Shown: in pieces, positions 11,432 through 22,401 of the stretch
How the letters are laid out: every line of letters begins with the position of its first letter
Position numbering within the stretch: the stretch's first letter is position 1
Source: Jacaranda mimosifolia
Taxonomy: Eukaryota > Streptophyta > Magnoliopsida > Lamiales > Bignoniaceae
Length of the DNA: 64,000 nucleotides
Assembly: GCA_018894105.1 (NCBI GenBank)
Contig: CM032129.1
Span: forward strand, 32,815,468-32,879,467
Direction: 5' to 3'
Position numbers and translations under genes: made by a program
Notes under the pieces: model-generated
Seen by the model: the letters and a program-made list of their open reading frames with translations, nothing else
Databases searched by the model: none
Told to the model about the DNA's origin: nothing

Positions 11432-11880
11432 ACTAGGATTTGTTTGGTTGTAAATTGAGATATTTTGCCAAAATAATTTTTGGAAAGTGGAGTTGGGGAA
11501 TGTGATGGTTATTTGTTTGTGTTTTTTATGGTAAGTGGAAAATGAATTTTGTAAAAATTGTTTGTTTATTTGTGTTTTTGGAGTAAACAAGATATTACAT
11601 CAATAAATTTTTTATTAGATCGGTAGAGTGAAATGAGTATTTTAAAATTATTTATATATATGTATATGTAAATTGAATGAGTGGTAGTGTATGTATATAT
11701 TTGTAATAATGAGATAATGATTTGAACTTTGGGGACTGATTTAGGAGTGTGAATAGTCGGGATATTTTAGGAAATAAATTTTGTATTTTGAAAGTGAGAT
11801 CATGAAATATGCAGGATTTATTTATTTAAATTTTGAGAGTTAGAGAATAAATTGAGAGTTCACAGCCAAACAAAGCTTTA
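11432..11880 (+). repeat. Dispersed MITE-like repeat related to 50330..50785
   Basis: The ends form a weak inverted repeat (ggatttgtttggttgt and, in reverse, agctttgtttggctgt). The interior shares ttggggaatgtgatg and nearby words with 50430..50450, so it is another short repeat family. The target duplication is not clear. Confidence 0.5.
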
Positions 11881-13165
11881 GTTTTCTTAATTAATGGCCA
11901 TTCGATTCAAAGAATATCTTAGCTTCATTAAGAAGGAAGGAAACACAACTCAATCCAACATAATTATCACGTGGATGCTTTGTTATTGTTTTAAAAGCAT
12001 GTGATTTATGTGTCATTTCTAAAAGTACCATATTCTTACATTTGAATTGAAATAGAAAATATTCCTTCAAAAAAACTCAGGTGATAGGGTTAGGGTGTTA
12101 AGTCAATTTTCTTTGAATCAATCCAATCTAAAGCAGAAGTTACAATTTAGATTTTAGAAGAATAGAAAATGATTAGAATCAATGTGATCAACATTATTGA
12201 AGACCCCCTTATCATAGTTGAGAAATTAGAGAATAGTAAAATTATTCTATGCGAAGTATACCTAAGAATTGATTAATTAAGTGTGTGTGTGTGTGTATAT
12301 TTAGTAAAGTATCAATTCATTTTGATGTATTTTTCAATGGAATATTTAAAATATATTATATTTTTATCTATAATCCTCGTAACTACATAGAACAACCATC
12401 ATTTACAATTCTAACACCACCCACTATTACCACTTTATAGTCTTACATATATTTACGAATGTTATACAATATTTTTGTTTATTTTTTCATTTTCTTATTG
12501 TAGTTCTCTTCCATCTATACTACTTTATTAATTTATCATCATGATTAAATTTAAATATTTCTACACATATGTATCGCACACATATTGTATTTATATATGC
12601 ACATCGATTGTAATTCAATTATTAGGTGCACAAATATTAAATGTGCACTAATATATACATGGGAATAGTGCAATTCTAACCCAAGTCATCTAAATATAAG
12701 GTCGAAATTAGTCATTTAATTGAATTAACTCGACTTGGTTAAAACAAATACAAGTGATAGAGAATAGAACTCTAATGAGAGAAAAAAAATAAAAATAAAA
12801 ATAAAAATAAAAATAAAAAATAGTAGGGGTTGGCTACAATATTTGTTCCTCCTTCCTCCATGATTGCCTAGTCTTTTCTTCATCTTAATTACAATAATTA
12901 TTGTAACATTTCTTAACTTTTTGCCTTCATTTATTGAAGCCCATCATCCTTTTAGGCGCAACAACTCGCCGCACTTCACTTTGATCCCTCAACTACTTGA
13001 TGGGATTGTGGTATGGTTTTCTTGTCTTGAGCTACAACTAATTCATCCATACATTATTTCTACAACCAAAGAGTACTTTAATTTAAATGCAATACATAAT
13101 TCTAAATAGTACAAAAACTTTTTATTTTTTATTAAAATAATTACTCGAATTACTACATTTGAATA
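11881..13165. other. Intergenic AT-rich DNA, no supported gene
   Basis: Contains a (GT)n tract near 12282..12296 and an (AAATA)n tract near 12790..12820. A hydrophobic open frame at 12864..13109 begins with TTG, not ATG, and the nearby ATG at 12860 stops after three codons, so I do not call a gene. Confidence 0.6.
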
Positions 13166-13169
13166 TGGG

Positions 13170-13420
13170 TGATCGAGGTGGTAGCCTAGTTGGACATGGT
13201 TCATTACTTTTCATAAGAATGTCACAGGTTCGAATCCGATTGCAATATAGTTCGTAAACCAATCACATTTGTGGCAGAGGGACTTCAGTTGATTAGCGTT
13301 TCTATTGGGTTATGGTGACGGACTAGCCTTTTGGGCGCTCAAATCGGACATTCCACAGTGATGGGAGGACTCTCATGGTTGTGCCCAGATATAATTTCTA
13401 TGTTCGTCTCCTCTTTTTTT
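13170..13420 (+). mobile_element. tRNA-derived SINE
   Basis: A pol III type A box, gtagcctagttgg (13181..13193), is followed 33 bp later by a near-perfect B box, ggttcgaatcc (13227..13237). The body then runs to a T-rich end near 13412..13421. That arrangement is the signature of a plant SINE promoter. The region does not fold as a tRNA beyond the boxes, and no target duplication was found. Confidence 0.72.
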
Positions 13421-15138
13421 TTTAATTAAAAAAAAAATCCACCTATTATCCTCCAATCAACGATCATGATCGAATCGAATGCACTGCATTCTATCCAATT
13501 AAAAATAATATGATATATATGGTTGGTTTGAGGTAACGTGGATGATATAGAAGAAGTCACGTGGAAGGCATAGGTGGGCCCCGTGGGCCCAGATATTTTT
13601 GTTCCTTTAGTGTGGGGTAGGGGGACCCGGGACAAGAAGGGGACATAGGATTAAAGTGGGGTGGTGGGGCTGCCTGGTTGGCAGGTGGTCACATGGACAT
13701 CCCATGTGTTGTCAAGTACCATACCATAATCCTAAGTTCCCCCCTTCAATAATTAAGTACTTAGTACATATGTAACACCAATAAAATCCTAATAAGTACT
13801 AAGTTTCACTACATTACGTGGTCATAATATATAGATACCCCATCATAATATTTATATTATTAAGAAGTTTTAAAGTTTATTGAGACTTCAAATGCAAAAA
13901 GCAACACAAATTGGACTATTCTAATTTATTATTATTGCCGGCATGGACAATAATAGAGAATCGTACTAATAAAAATTTTGAATTCAAATTTCGCTATCAC
14001 TTCTTTAATAAAAAAAATTCACATGCTAGACTTTAGAAACAAGATACTTTCTAATGCGAAAAATTGCAAAAATCTAACCTTGTGGAAAATTAAAAATATT
14101 CTTTGATGTGAAAATTATGCTTAAGATGTCCAAAATACTTTAAGAAAAAGTTGAAAATGTCTGAACAATTCTTTTGCTTGTGTTAGATCTGACCTGATTT
14201 GATTTGACTTGCTGCAAAATGTGAATTGTCTGAGTAAAATATGTGATTGTTTTCTAATTTATCTGATGATAATAATTAATGAAGACATATTAAAGGACCA
14301 CTCTATCCTTGGATTTTAAACAAAATGTCCAAACATGTAGGATCCATGTCTTTTTATTCAGGTCGGGTCATGACCCAGTGGAACCCGACCCGCCTCGGGC
14401 TATGACCTGTATTGCATGCCGTTGATCGATTGAGAATCTGACGCATAATAACACGTCACCTTGATCAGTACAAATAAGGACAGTTCATCACTTATATAAG
14501 GAAGGAATCATACAGTTCAGGTCACGTTGTCTTTACTCACGTTCACTTGAGTTATTATCTTTACCTTCGAGCTCACTTTGATGGCGATTTCAGTTAACCT
14601 AACGTGTGTTCTTATGATCAGATTGAAGACACAAAAAATACTTATATGGATTCGAGTCGAGGTCGACATCAAAAGCAGAGTCAACTTTGAAAATTCAACT
14701 CGAGATCGTGATCAAGCCACATCACTATCACATAAAATAATTCATTTGAATCCAGTTTAATAACACTTTATAAATAACTCGGCCAATAGTTCGACTAATG
14801 ATTATTCTCATTAATAAATTTTTAACATTTTTGTAATAAGAAATAATTGATATAAAACCTATGGGGAAAAAGAAAACAAAAAGAAAAGAGATGTGGGCAG
14901 TTTGAGGTGAAGGGAAGCTGCGGTTGTCTGAAAACATGATCCAAAAATTCCACATGATGCGGATTCCCACTGTCCCCCCGCGGCGCATCTTAGAGGTTGT
15001 CCCTTCTTCTATGTTACTAGAAGAAGCAAGACATATGCTGAACCAAAATTTTTGGCATCAAGCTAACCTACACTTGGGGGGCTCTCTCTTTTTCCTTTCT
15101 CCTATTTTATTATTGAAAAATAAAATAAAATAAAATAA
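13421..15138. other. Intergenic DNA with a GC-rich island and a possible LTR relic
   Basis: 13540..13720 is unusually GC-rich and contains two adjacent TCP-like GTGGGCCC-type sites (ggtgggccccgtgggccca). 14340..14600 contains ttatataagg, followed by transcript-like sequence with no clear coding exon; it might be an old LTR promoter fragment. Nothing here is supported as a gene. Confidence 0.4.
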
Positions 15139-15141
15139 TAA

Positions 15142-15502
15142 GTGCCCGTTTGGTTTTATTTTCAAACACCATTTTCATTTTATACTGAAAATAAAAGCAA
15201 AAACTATTAATTTCTCCCATATTTTAAAAATATTTTTATTCTCAAAATATTCTCCAAAACTAACTATTATACTCTCTCTCAATTTTCACTTTTTATTTTT
15301 TTCTACTCACATTTGCATGATTTTTAATACAAAATACTATATTTTTTCTAATACAACTCATTTTCAACCCTACATAATCATTACATTCTCAACAAAATCT
15401 CTAAATAATATTTTATTTTTAAATTCAAATTTATAATTGATTTTTTATTATTTGTTTTCACTAAAAAATAAAAATTTCTCCAAAAAATAAATTCAAACGG
15501 CA
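15142..15502 (+). mobile_element. Tourist-like MITE, family 1, copy B
   Basis: The left terminus gtgcccgtttggtttt is matched by a shorter complement at the right end (caaacggc), with TAA on both sides (15139..15141 and 15503..15505). It aligns with copy A in the opposite orientation. 361 bp, non-coding. Confidence 0.82.
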
Positions 15503-15968
15503 TAATTGATTTGAGACCCTTTTGGTCGTTCACCCTATGTAGCCATTAGCTTATAGCTAGCTACCAAAAGTGTGACATTAGCAACATTTATTTGGACACA
15601 AGTTTTACTTGATTTTGGCAAGATTTTCTAGTCTTTGTCAGACTATAGGTGAATCCCCTATTTACTCCTTATCCTATTTGCAAGTCCAACAACTAGTATT
15701 TGGTTCAAGCAATGGTCAATTCATAAAAGAAAAAAGAAGGAAACTACTCCCAAAAAATTGAATTTTGAAGTATTAATAATGAAATACTACTTGTCACTTA
15801 CTATACATCGACTTTATTATGTTTTTGTATTAGAAAATATTGTTTTTTTAAGTGCTCGGGTCGAATTAATAAAATAAGGTTTGATTCGAACGTTATTGAG
15901 TTAAGAAAAATTATGAGTTAAGATATATTTTAGAAAAAAAAATTATGCCGCTCAACTCAGTAAAATTG

Positions 15969-15988
15969 GAGAGAGAGAGAGAGAGAGA
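15969..15988. repeat. (GA)n microsatellite
   Basis: About ten consecutive GA dinucleotides read directly from the sequence. Confidence 0.9.
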
Positions 15989-16194
15989 AGTTGAATACTA
16001 AATATATTCGAAAGTAAATTAATTCAATTTTGAATTATGTAGAAACATAAATAACAAAATGTGTAATTATTGTAGGAATGCATGTATAAAGAATAATTAC
16101 CCAAAGTACACTCACATCAAATGTACTACTATAAGATAAGAAATTACATATTCCTCCTCCCCCTTAGGTAGTTAATTTATTTACTTTTTTATTT

Positions 16195-16260
16195 ATTACA
16201 CATATGCATATATAAAAATTTGTTAAAATTTGAACAAAATAAATATAAAGACGACGTGAC
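16195..16260 (-). mobile_element. SINE 3'-end fragment
   Basis: Read on the minus strand this gives a gttcaaattttaac B-box-like word and a tail ending gtaataaataaaa. It parallels the neighbouring SINE at 16287..16402, so it is probably a diverged, truncated copy. Confidence 0.4.
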
Positions 16261-16286
16261 TCAATTAATTAATTAATAACCTTAAT

Positions 16287-16402
16287 TTTTTTATTTTTTT
16301 ATTTATACATACGCACGCATACTAAGAATTCGTTAAAATTCGGACTCCTGATCTTTTACATTATGTTGAAAATTTATGTCATTGGACCATAGACCACTTG
16401 GC
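16287..16402 (-). mobile_element. Short tRNA-like SINE, copy 1
   Basis: A 13-bp perfect direct repeat, TAATAACCTTAAT, flanks it (16274..16286 and 16403..16415). On the minus strand it starts gccaagtggtc, like a tRNA A box, has a B-box-like gagtccgaatt, and ends in an A/T-rich ataaataaaa tail. Long variable target duplications and an A-rich 3' end are typical of L1-mobilised SINEs. It is related to the copy at 39071..39183. Confidence 0.78.
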
Positions 16403-16742
16403 TAATAACCTTAATCCATCAAGAGTGTCATTGTTAATTAGACCAAACTCAATTGAATATATATACACACCCAATATTGATTTCGAAGTTTATGTATATT
16501 CATATTTTCCGTTTCCCCAAAAGTCAATTCAAATATTTTCTAAAGTATCAACTCATAGTATAAACATAGTATTCATATTTCATTTGTTTGAGACAATAAT
16601 CGTAAAGCTTTTTTATATTTACTTAACCTTTCTTCTATACAATTTCTTTCTTCGCCACCTTAAACATAGTACAAACAACAGTACTAATGTTAATATTCAA
16701 TTATATATATTCTCCTCCTAATCTAAACCAGTTTGGGACCCA

Positions 16743-18335
16743 TTAAAAAACACTAAACAGCGCTGTCCCATGACGCAACCCACCCGTCTTCCGCACCCGG
16801 ATACCCGGGACAGACGGGGGCGCAACGGATCGAATCAGGGCGAAATTCAATCCCTTGAAAAACGGGTGGGTTTTCACCTCAGCTGCCCCACGTTTCGACC
16901 CGAGTCTCCTACCCGGATCCTTGTTCAACAACCCGGAAATAAGGTCCCGGGCGTGCGTTTCACTCGCACCACAAGGCGCGTCGTTGGGGAACGCCGGGGG
17001 CTTTTTCACGATGTTACGCAGCGTAGCTTCATTAGTCGCGCCAGCAAAAGGGGTCCTCCCGTAAATCATCTCGTAAATAAAGATGCCGAAGGCCCACCAA
17101 TCCACGGCGTTCCCGTGGGACCCACCGGACGCCACCTCAGGCGCCACGTATTCATGGGTCCCGACGAAGGAGTACGACCGGGCCGCCACTGGCTCAGCCA
17201 CAAAAAGGCGGTTCTCGGCGAGAGTCTGGATTTTCTTCGACCGGAAAAACCGGTTTGAGATGCAGGAGAATGGGGTGAGCGAGCCGGAGCTCTGGGCTGC
17301 TTTGGATGTGGAGGATGGCGGGTCAGGTGAAAATGACGGAGATTCGACGGCCGGGATTGAGTCGGAGCACAGGGAAAGATCAAAGTCGGTGAGCATGATG
17401 TGACCGTCGGATCTAACCAGCACATTTTCAGGCTTTAAATCTCTGTAGATTATTCCCAGCAGGTGGAGGTACTCTAATGCTACCAAAACCTCCGCTGCAT
17501 AAAACCTGAAAACATTTTCACGACAAATTAGCAACTTTTGAGAAAAACAGAGAAAAATGTTTCGATTTCTTGCTAAAGAAGATAAACCCACAAAAGGCAT
17601 AGTTTCATTAATGGAAAATTCTGTTTTTTTTTTTTTTTTTTTTTTTTTGGGTATAAAGGAAGAAGTATGAAAGGTCCCATCAAGAGAGAAAACTACAGTA
17701 TTCATCCCTCAAAAAGCTCCCAATTTAATCCAAATTTACGTACAATTAATATAAGGCAAAAAGAGAAAAAATATGCAGTAAAATATTTACCTGGCGGAGC
17801 TGATAGAGAAGCGTTTCTGCGGTTGCTTATGTCTGAGAGAATGCAAATCGCCGCCGGAGCAGTACTCCATTACTACGCAAGAAAAGTTTGAAGCTTCAAA
17901 TTCTGCATAAAGAGTAGGCAAAAACGGGTGGTCCAAAAGCCTCAAGATTTTCCTCTCAGTCTCCGCTCTCTGAGTCTTTTTCTTTAGAGCCAACACCTCA
18001 TTATCCACCACTTTCATGGCAAAAAGCCGCCCCTCCTCCGCCGCCCCACGGAGGCCGCAGAGGTAAACTCTGCCGATATCTCCGCTGCCGATCTGCCGCA
18101 CCAAGCTGAAGTCGCGGAAGCTTAGGTTTGTTTTCAATCGAATGGCTTGGAACGAGGAGTCCGACGATCGGTGCGGCTTCAGCGCCGCCTGCTGCTCCGG
18201 CGAACTCGCCGGAAACTCGAACGACAACCGGCTGAAGCTGGTGCAATGGCTTATAGTCGTGTCGCTGCTCATTGAACTAAAGTGAAAGCCTTCGGAAATC
18301 AGCTCCTCGGAATTCCTGCGGGAATCGTCTAACAT
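16743..18335 (-). CDS. PID: PINOID-type AGC VIII serine/threonine protein kinase
   Basis: Two exons, 18335..17791 and 17505..16743, with GT-AG junctions in agreeing phase, give 435 residues (Arabidopsis PID is about 438). PINOID phosphorylates the hydrophilic loop of PIN auxin carriers at the plasma membrane and sets auxin flow polarity. Visible features: N-terminal TSFSRLSFE and LKPHRSSD blocks, P-loop GSGDIG (83-88), ATP lysine in AMKVV (108), catalytic YRDLKPEN (202-209), DFD instead of DFG (222-224) as in AGC VIII kinases, an insertion after it, SFVGTHEYVAPEV (294-306) carrying the probable activation-loop serine, and a terminal FSVF, which fits the PDK1-docking FxxF. ATG 18335 is the first in-frame ATG. 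WAG1/2 and D6 kinases match less well. Confidence 0.95.
17624..17648. repeat. 25-base poly(T) tract in the PID intron
   Basis: A 25-T run on the plus strand, poly(A) in the sense of PID, inside the 285-bp intron. It is likely length-variable between individuals. Confidence 0.85.
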
Positions 18336-18346
18336 TTTATGGCTTT

Positions 18347-18370
18347 TCACGAACAGTAATGTGAAATCAT
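18347..18370 (-). promoter_or_regulatory. Seven-codon upstream ORF in the PID leader
   Basis: On the minus strand ATG at 18370 opens MISHYCS and stops at TGA, 11 nt before the PID start codon. It is the only upstream ATG I found between the presumed TATA box and the start. Such a close uORF could reduce initiation at PID. Confidence 0.5.
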
Positions 18371-18703
18371 TCTTGACTGTGGAAGAATCAGATACGAGGG
18401 GATGGATCAAAAATGGGAATGTTTGGGGATGAATTATGAACAGTGACAAAAAGGAAAACAAGAATCAGCAGCAAAGTCAAAAATTCACACCCGAAAGAGC
18501 AGTAGTGAGACAAAAGCTCAGGCTGTGTTATAGCTAAGGAAAAACAAAAGAAAGATTAAATTAAGCAGAGCCCTTTTCCTCTGTTTCTGAATGTATAATG
18601 GCAGAAGAGAAGCAGCCTTTCTCTCTGTATATTAACAGCTGATTAGGGTTTCCGTACGTTCAGAGAAAAACAAAGAAGTTAGCAGTAATGCTACGACTTC
18701 TGC

Positions 18704-18713
18704 TTATATATAG
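18704..18713 (-). promoter_or_regulatory. Probable TATA box of PID
   Basis: Read on the minus strand the sequence is agctatatataagc, a good TATA element about 370 bp upstream of the PID ATG. Transcription would begin around 18675 and leave a leader of about 340 nt. Confidence 0.5.
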
Positions 18714-18850
18714 CTCTCTATGTATATATATGCACACATATATATATACATATGTTCGTGTTTTTTTAGAGAAAGAATGATAGTTGGAAGAGTATTAACT
18801 CGGCAACATTAATGGTACTGCTTAGGATAAAATATTTAACATGCATTTGG

Positions 18851-18866
18851 CACGTGAAGTCACGTG
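18851..18866. promoter_or_regulatory. Twin G-box upstream of PID
   Basis: CACGTG AAGT CACGTG: two perfect G-boxes with centres 10 bp apart, about 140 bp upstream of the presumed TATA box. G-boxes bind bHLH and bZIP factors. In Arabidopsis PID is reported to be controlled by the bHLH proteins INDEHISCENT and SPATULA, so the site is plausible. Function here is inferred. Confidence 0.6.
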
Positions 18867-19384
18867 CGATGGCTCCAATGGGATCTTGGGCATTGGTTGG
18901 TATTTAATTTTATTTTAAAGATAATTTAATATTGTTTTAGTGTATTTAATTTTATTTTTGAAGAAAATATTTTATAGTGTTTTTTTGTCACTTATTTTAT
19001 GGTAAAAATATAATTTTATATTCTTTATAAATACAGAATTATGACATGAGAAGATATATGTATGTATGTACATATAATAATTAAATTATTCTCACATCTA
19101 TTTTGCTAGACGACCTAAAAGAGGGCTTTCAATAAAGCCTTTTGTGTTGATATTTATAGGTTTACTGTTGTATTTTAGGGTGCCCTTTGATTCTAGATTC
19201 TCTGGCCTTCTTTATTTTCAGTGGCGAACGGATGAATGACGCGTAAAAATTTATTTTTAAAAATAAAATAATAATAATAAAAAATGACTGCTAATAGTGT
19301 TTGTCCTGATTCAATATTCGTGATAAAATAGAGATATTTTCAATGTGTTTTATGAATATTTTGGAAAGTGTTTTCAAACGTGAA
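18867..19384. other. Intergenic DNA upstream of PID
   Basis: AT-rich, with no gene. A further G-box (19856..19861) and a TGACGTCA palindrome (19840..19847) lie beyond the next MITE and may be distal regulatory sites or chance. Confidence 0.4.
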
Positions 19385-19752
19385 GTAGCTGTTTGGCTTT
19401 GTTATCAAAATTTCTTTTCATTTTTTTCTAAAAACAAACATAGAAAATTATCAATTTCTTTCTCATTTTTACAGATATTTTTATTTTTAGCACATTTTTT
19501 AGAACACACTATTACACTTTCTCTTCATTTTAACTTTTCATTTTCTCATACTCATATTTACACGACTTTTAATATAAAAATACTATATTTTTCAAATACA
19601 ACTCATTTTCAATCATATATAATTACTACGTTTTAAATAAAATCTCCAAACGATATTTTATTTTCAAAAACATATTTATAACTAATTTTTTTGTCATTAT
19701 TTTTTTTTACCAAAAACTAAAAATGCCTTCAGAAAACAAAACTAAACGATCC
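19385..19752 (+). mobile_element. Tourist-like MITE, family 1, copy C (eroded ends)
   Basis: The interior follows copies B and D closely (tttctcatac, acgacttttaat, caactcattttcaat). The left end gtagctgtttgg and right end ctaaacgatcc are diverged, so the target duplication cannot be read with confidence. Confidence 0.7.
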
Positions 19753-21503
19753 TAATAGATACATTTAATTTTATTTCACGGATTAATAAAAATGTTATGG
19801 GAAACAAAACCAAGCAAAACTCTTGATACTCGCGGGTGCTGACGTCACATCTTGGCACGTGCGGGCGGGAGTTCTTAATGGCGTTGCTTATTTGCTTTGC
19901 TCATTGCGTTATTATTACAGACAGAACGTACAGTACGCGTGGTTAGGGCTTACTTCTTGAAAGTAGCCTTTTGATGTGAAATGCCGAGACTGCCCGTGGT
20001 GCGGCTTGGTGGTTTGAATTGAGTGGACCAGGTTGTTCGTACTGTTTTGTAATTTTGGAAGAGTCCAAAGACCTCAAAGTAAGGGCCATATCCGTAGAGC
20101 AAAAGTTGGGCCAGTGGATTGCAGGTGTAATAATAACTTGCAAATTTCTGTCACTCCCATTATATTTGTAATAATCTTTTAAAAAAAAAAAAAAACATAT
20201 TTCATCTAAATAATTTCCTTTGAAGTGGAAAAAAAAAATGAAATTTTTTAGAAGTTTCTTAGCATTAAATTTTGGCTGGTTAATGTTTTTACTATGTCTA
20301 TAAATACCCTACTAATTTAATTTCAAAATTTAAAACATTTAATCTAATCGGACTGAAGCAAAGCAGTCAGTTGATTTAAAAGTATAATTCAAAGTTCAAA
20401 CATAACGATTTTTTTGGTTCAAACGTAATATGTTGAGATGATATCTATATTTTTCATCCTATACATACTCTAAATTGTGTGTGATATGAGTGATACTGAA
20501 GATAACTTTGAAGAGCGAATTTTTACGAGAAAGACTAGCAAAAGACTTCAGCCATTCTTCCTATAGATTTGAATTTCGAACTTGAAGTATAAATTTTGAA
20601 ATTCAAAACGGTGATCACTATTATTGTTGTAGTGGTAGTCCATTTGATGGTTATTTGCTACTACTGGAATGATAATCTGGAATTTGAGTTTTTTTTTATT
20701 TGTCAAAACAGATAGAGAAGACGTATTTTCCTCTTGGCCCCGGGAATGTCGGAAGAAAATTTTAAAATTACCTCAAAATATAGACCACAAAATTTTTAAC
20801 AAAATTATATTAATTTATATATTAAAGTGAATAGAAAAAAACTTTTTTTTTTTGGGTAGGTGAAATATATGGAATCATGATCATCCAAATTTTAAAATTT
20901 GTCAGATCATGTTGGCAATTTTCAGCCACAATTGATTCACCGAAGTAATTTTGGAACGATGATTGGAAACTTCAGTTCAAATCTTATGGTGCGACACTGA
21001 AGGCCCCATGGCCGTTGATGTTTAACGTTATCAAACCCTACTCCGATCTCAATTTGATTTTACATGAGATTCTGCCAATTGTCCCTCGATCGACACTGCC
21101 AATAATGTTCTAATTTCAATTGTTCCTTCTAAATTTTTATTTTTTATAACCCTGAGATTCAAATTAACCCAAGAAGAGTGGATTAATACCCAATTAAGTA
21201 TTGTATTATTAGTTCACATTCATTAATTTTGATGAGGAAATTTAGGAAAAGATCATTTTACCTTTGACGAGCCAAATTTTGCATCTTTTTAGTTGAATTA
21301 GAGATTGTCGTACGACCCATGCATTTCCACCCTTGATTCGTGTAAATACCACATGCTTGTCAAATTAAACACCAAAATAAATACCAAATGCCCACCATGT
21401 TTGAATACATGCAACCTCAAGGAATTAACGTATTTTACTTTCGAATATATCCTCATTAGTTCGACTGCTAATTTGAGCATCACAAAATTTTCATCGCGTG
21501 ACC
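19753..21503. other. Intergenic DNA, no supported gene
   Basis: Contains a somewhat GC-richer stretch at 19820..20140 and poly(A/T) runs near 20180 and 20845. No coding exon, RNA gene or clear repeat was recognised. Confidence 0.5.
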
Positions 21504-21506
21504 TAA

Positions 21507-21848
21507 GGGGCTGTTTGGTTTTATTTTTATTTTCATCATTTCTAAAATTTGAAAAGTTAGTTAGTGGAAATGAGTTAAAAATGAATTCGTATTTGGATGA
21601 AATATTGCGAATGTAATGATTATGTTGGTTTTAACAAGTTGTAGGTGGAGAGAGATAAAAATAATGGAATAAAAGAGAAAATATATAGGTTATTGAGAAA
21701 AAATATATAGATTATTGGAAAATGTATTATGAAATGTAAATGAAAATAAAAATAATATTGAGTGAAAATTTCTAAAAAGTAATGATTTTTATTTTTAAAA
21801 TATTAAAAATTAAAAAAAGTGAGTGTGGAAATAAAACCAAATCGGCCC
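21507..21848 (+). mobile_element. Tourist-like MITE, family 2, copy B
   Basis: Terminus ggggctgtttggtttt with a complementary right end aaaccaaatcggccc, and TAA at 21504..21506 and 21849..21851. It shares ttgtaggtggagagagata with 23798..24119 and, with small changes, with 39301..39596. Confidence 0.82.
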
Positions 21849-22166
21849 TAAATAACTCTCTTACTCTATAATGATTGCAAGATTTAAAGATCTTGCTCTA
21901 TACAATGCATCCCTAGATCATATTTAAGATCTCTCTCGAATTCATGTCATTTTAAAATATATTTACTTGCAATTACTTTATTTTTTATATATTTTTTGGT
22001 AGGAATTAAAAGGGCACATTCTTGACATCATCAATGCTACAAATATGTGAAAGAAAAATCATAATGAAAATGAATAGACTACTAGTCTACTAACATCAAA
22101 GAAACCACTTAACCCAAAGGAATACAAAAGCATGTGTGATATGCCATCAAGATTGGAAGCAAAAGG

Positions 22167-22215
22167 GTGTTCTACAATTGGACTTGCAAAAAGGGACCAT
22201 CTCATTGTAGAACAC
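22167..22215. other. Small perfect stem-loop
   Basis: GTGTTCTACAAT at 22167..22178 is exactly complementary to ATTGTAGAACAC at 22204..22215, with a 25-nt loop. There is no surrounding gene; it could be the end of a decayed foldback element. Confidence 0.5.
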
Positions 22216-22251
22216 TAGCCATGGTCCATTTTTGTAACAAACACATAATCC

Positions 22252-22393
22252 TAGGCTGTCAACGGGTCGGATTGCAGCGGATCAGTAATATTCGAATTCG
22301 AATATATTGAATATTTTAATCGAATAAAAATTTTAAAATTTGAATTGAATTTAAATAGGATTCGAATTAAAATTCGATTCATTAACAGCCCTA
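22252..22393. mobile_element. Short hAT-like MITE
   Basis: 142 bp. The termini taggctgtcaacgg and, in reverse, tagggctgttaatg are similar, and 8-bp flanks cataatcc and tataatcc differ at one base. An 8-bp target duplication and a TAGGGCTGTCAA-like end fit plant hAT elements. The interior is mostly reiterated attcgaat-type words. Confidence 0.72.
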
Positions 22394-22401
22394 TATAATC
22401 C

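Noticed and set aside
12864..13109. Hydrophobic frame resembling a signal peptide
   Set aside because: Begins at TTG; the only nearby ATG (12860) stops after three codons, and no downstream exon fits.
13170..13420. Functional tRNA gene
   Set aside because: A and B boxes are present but the acceptor and anticodon stems do not form; SINE is the better reading.
16770..17403. Plus-strand open frames of 162 and 106 codons across PID
   Set aside because: Antisense shadows of the GC-rich PID exon 2; the minus-strand kinase reading is unambiguous.
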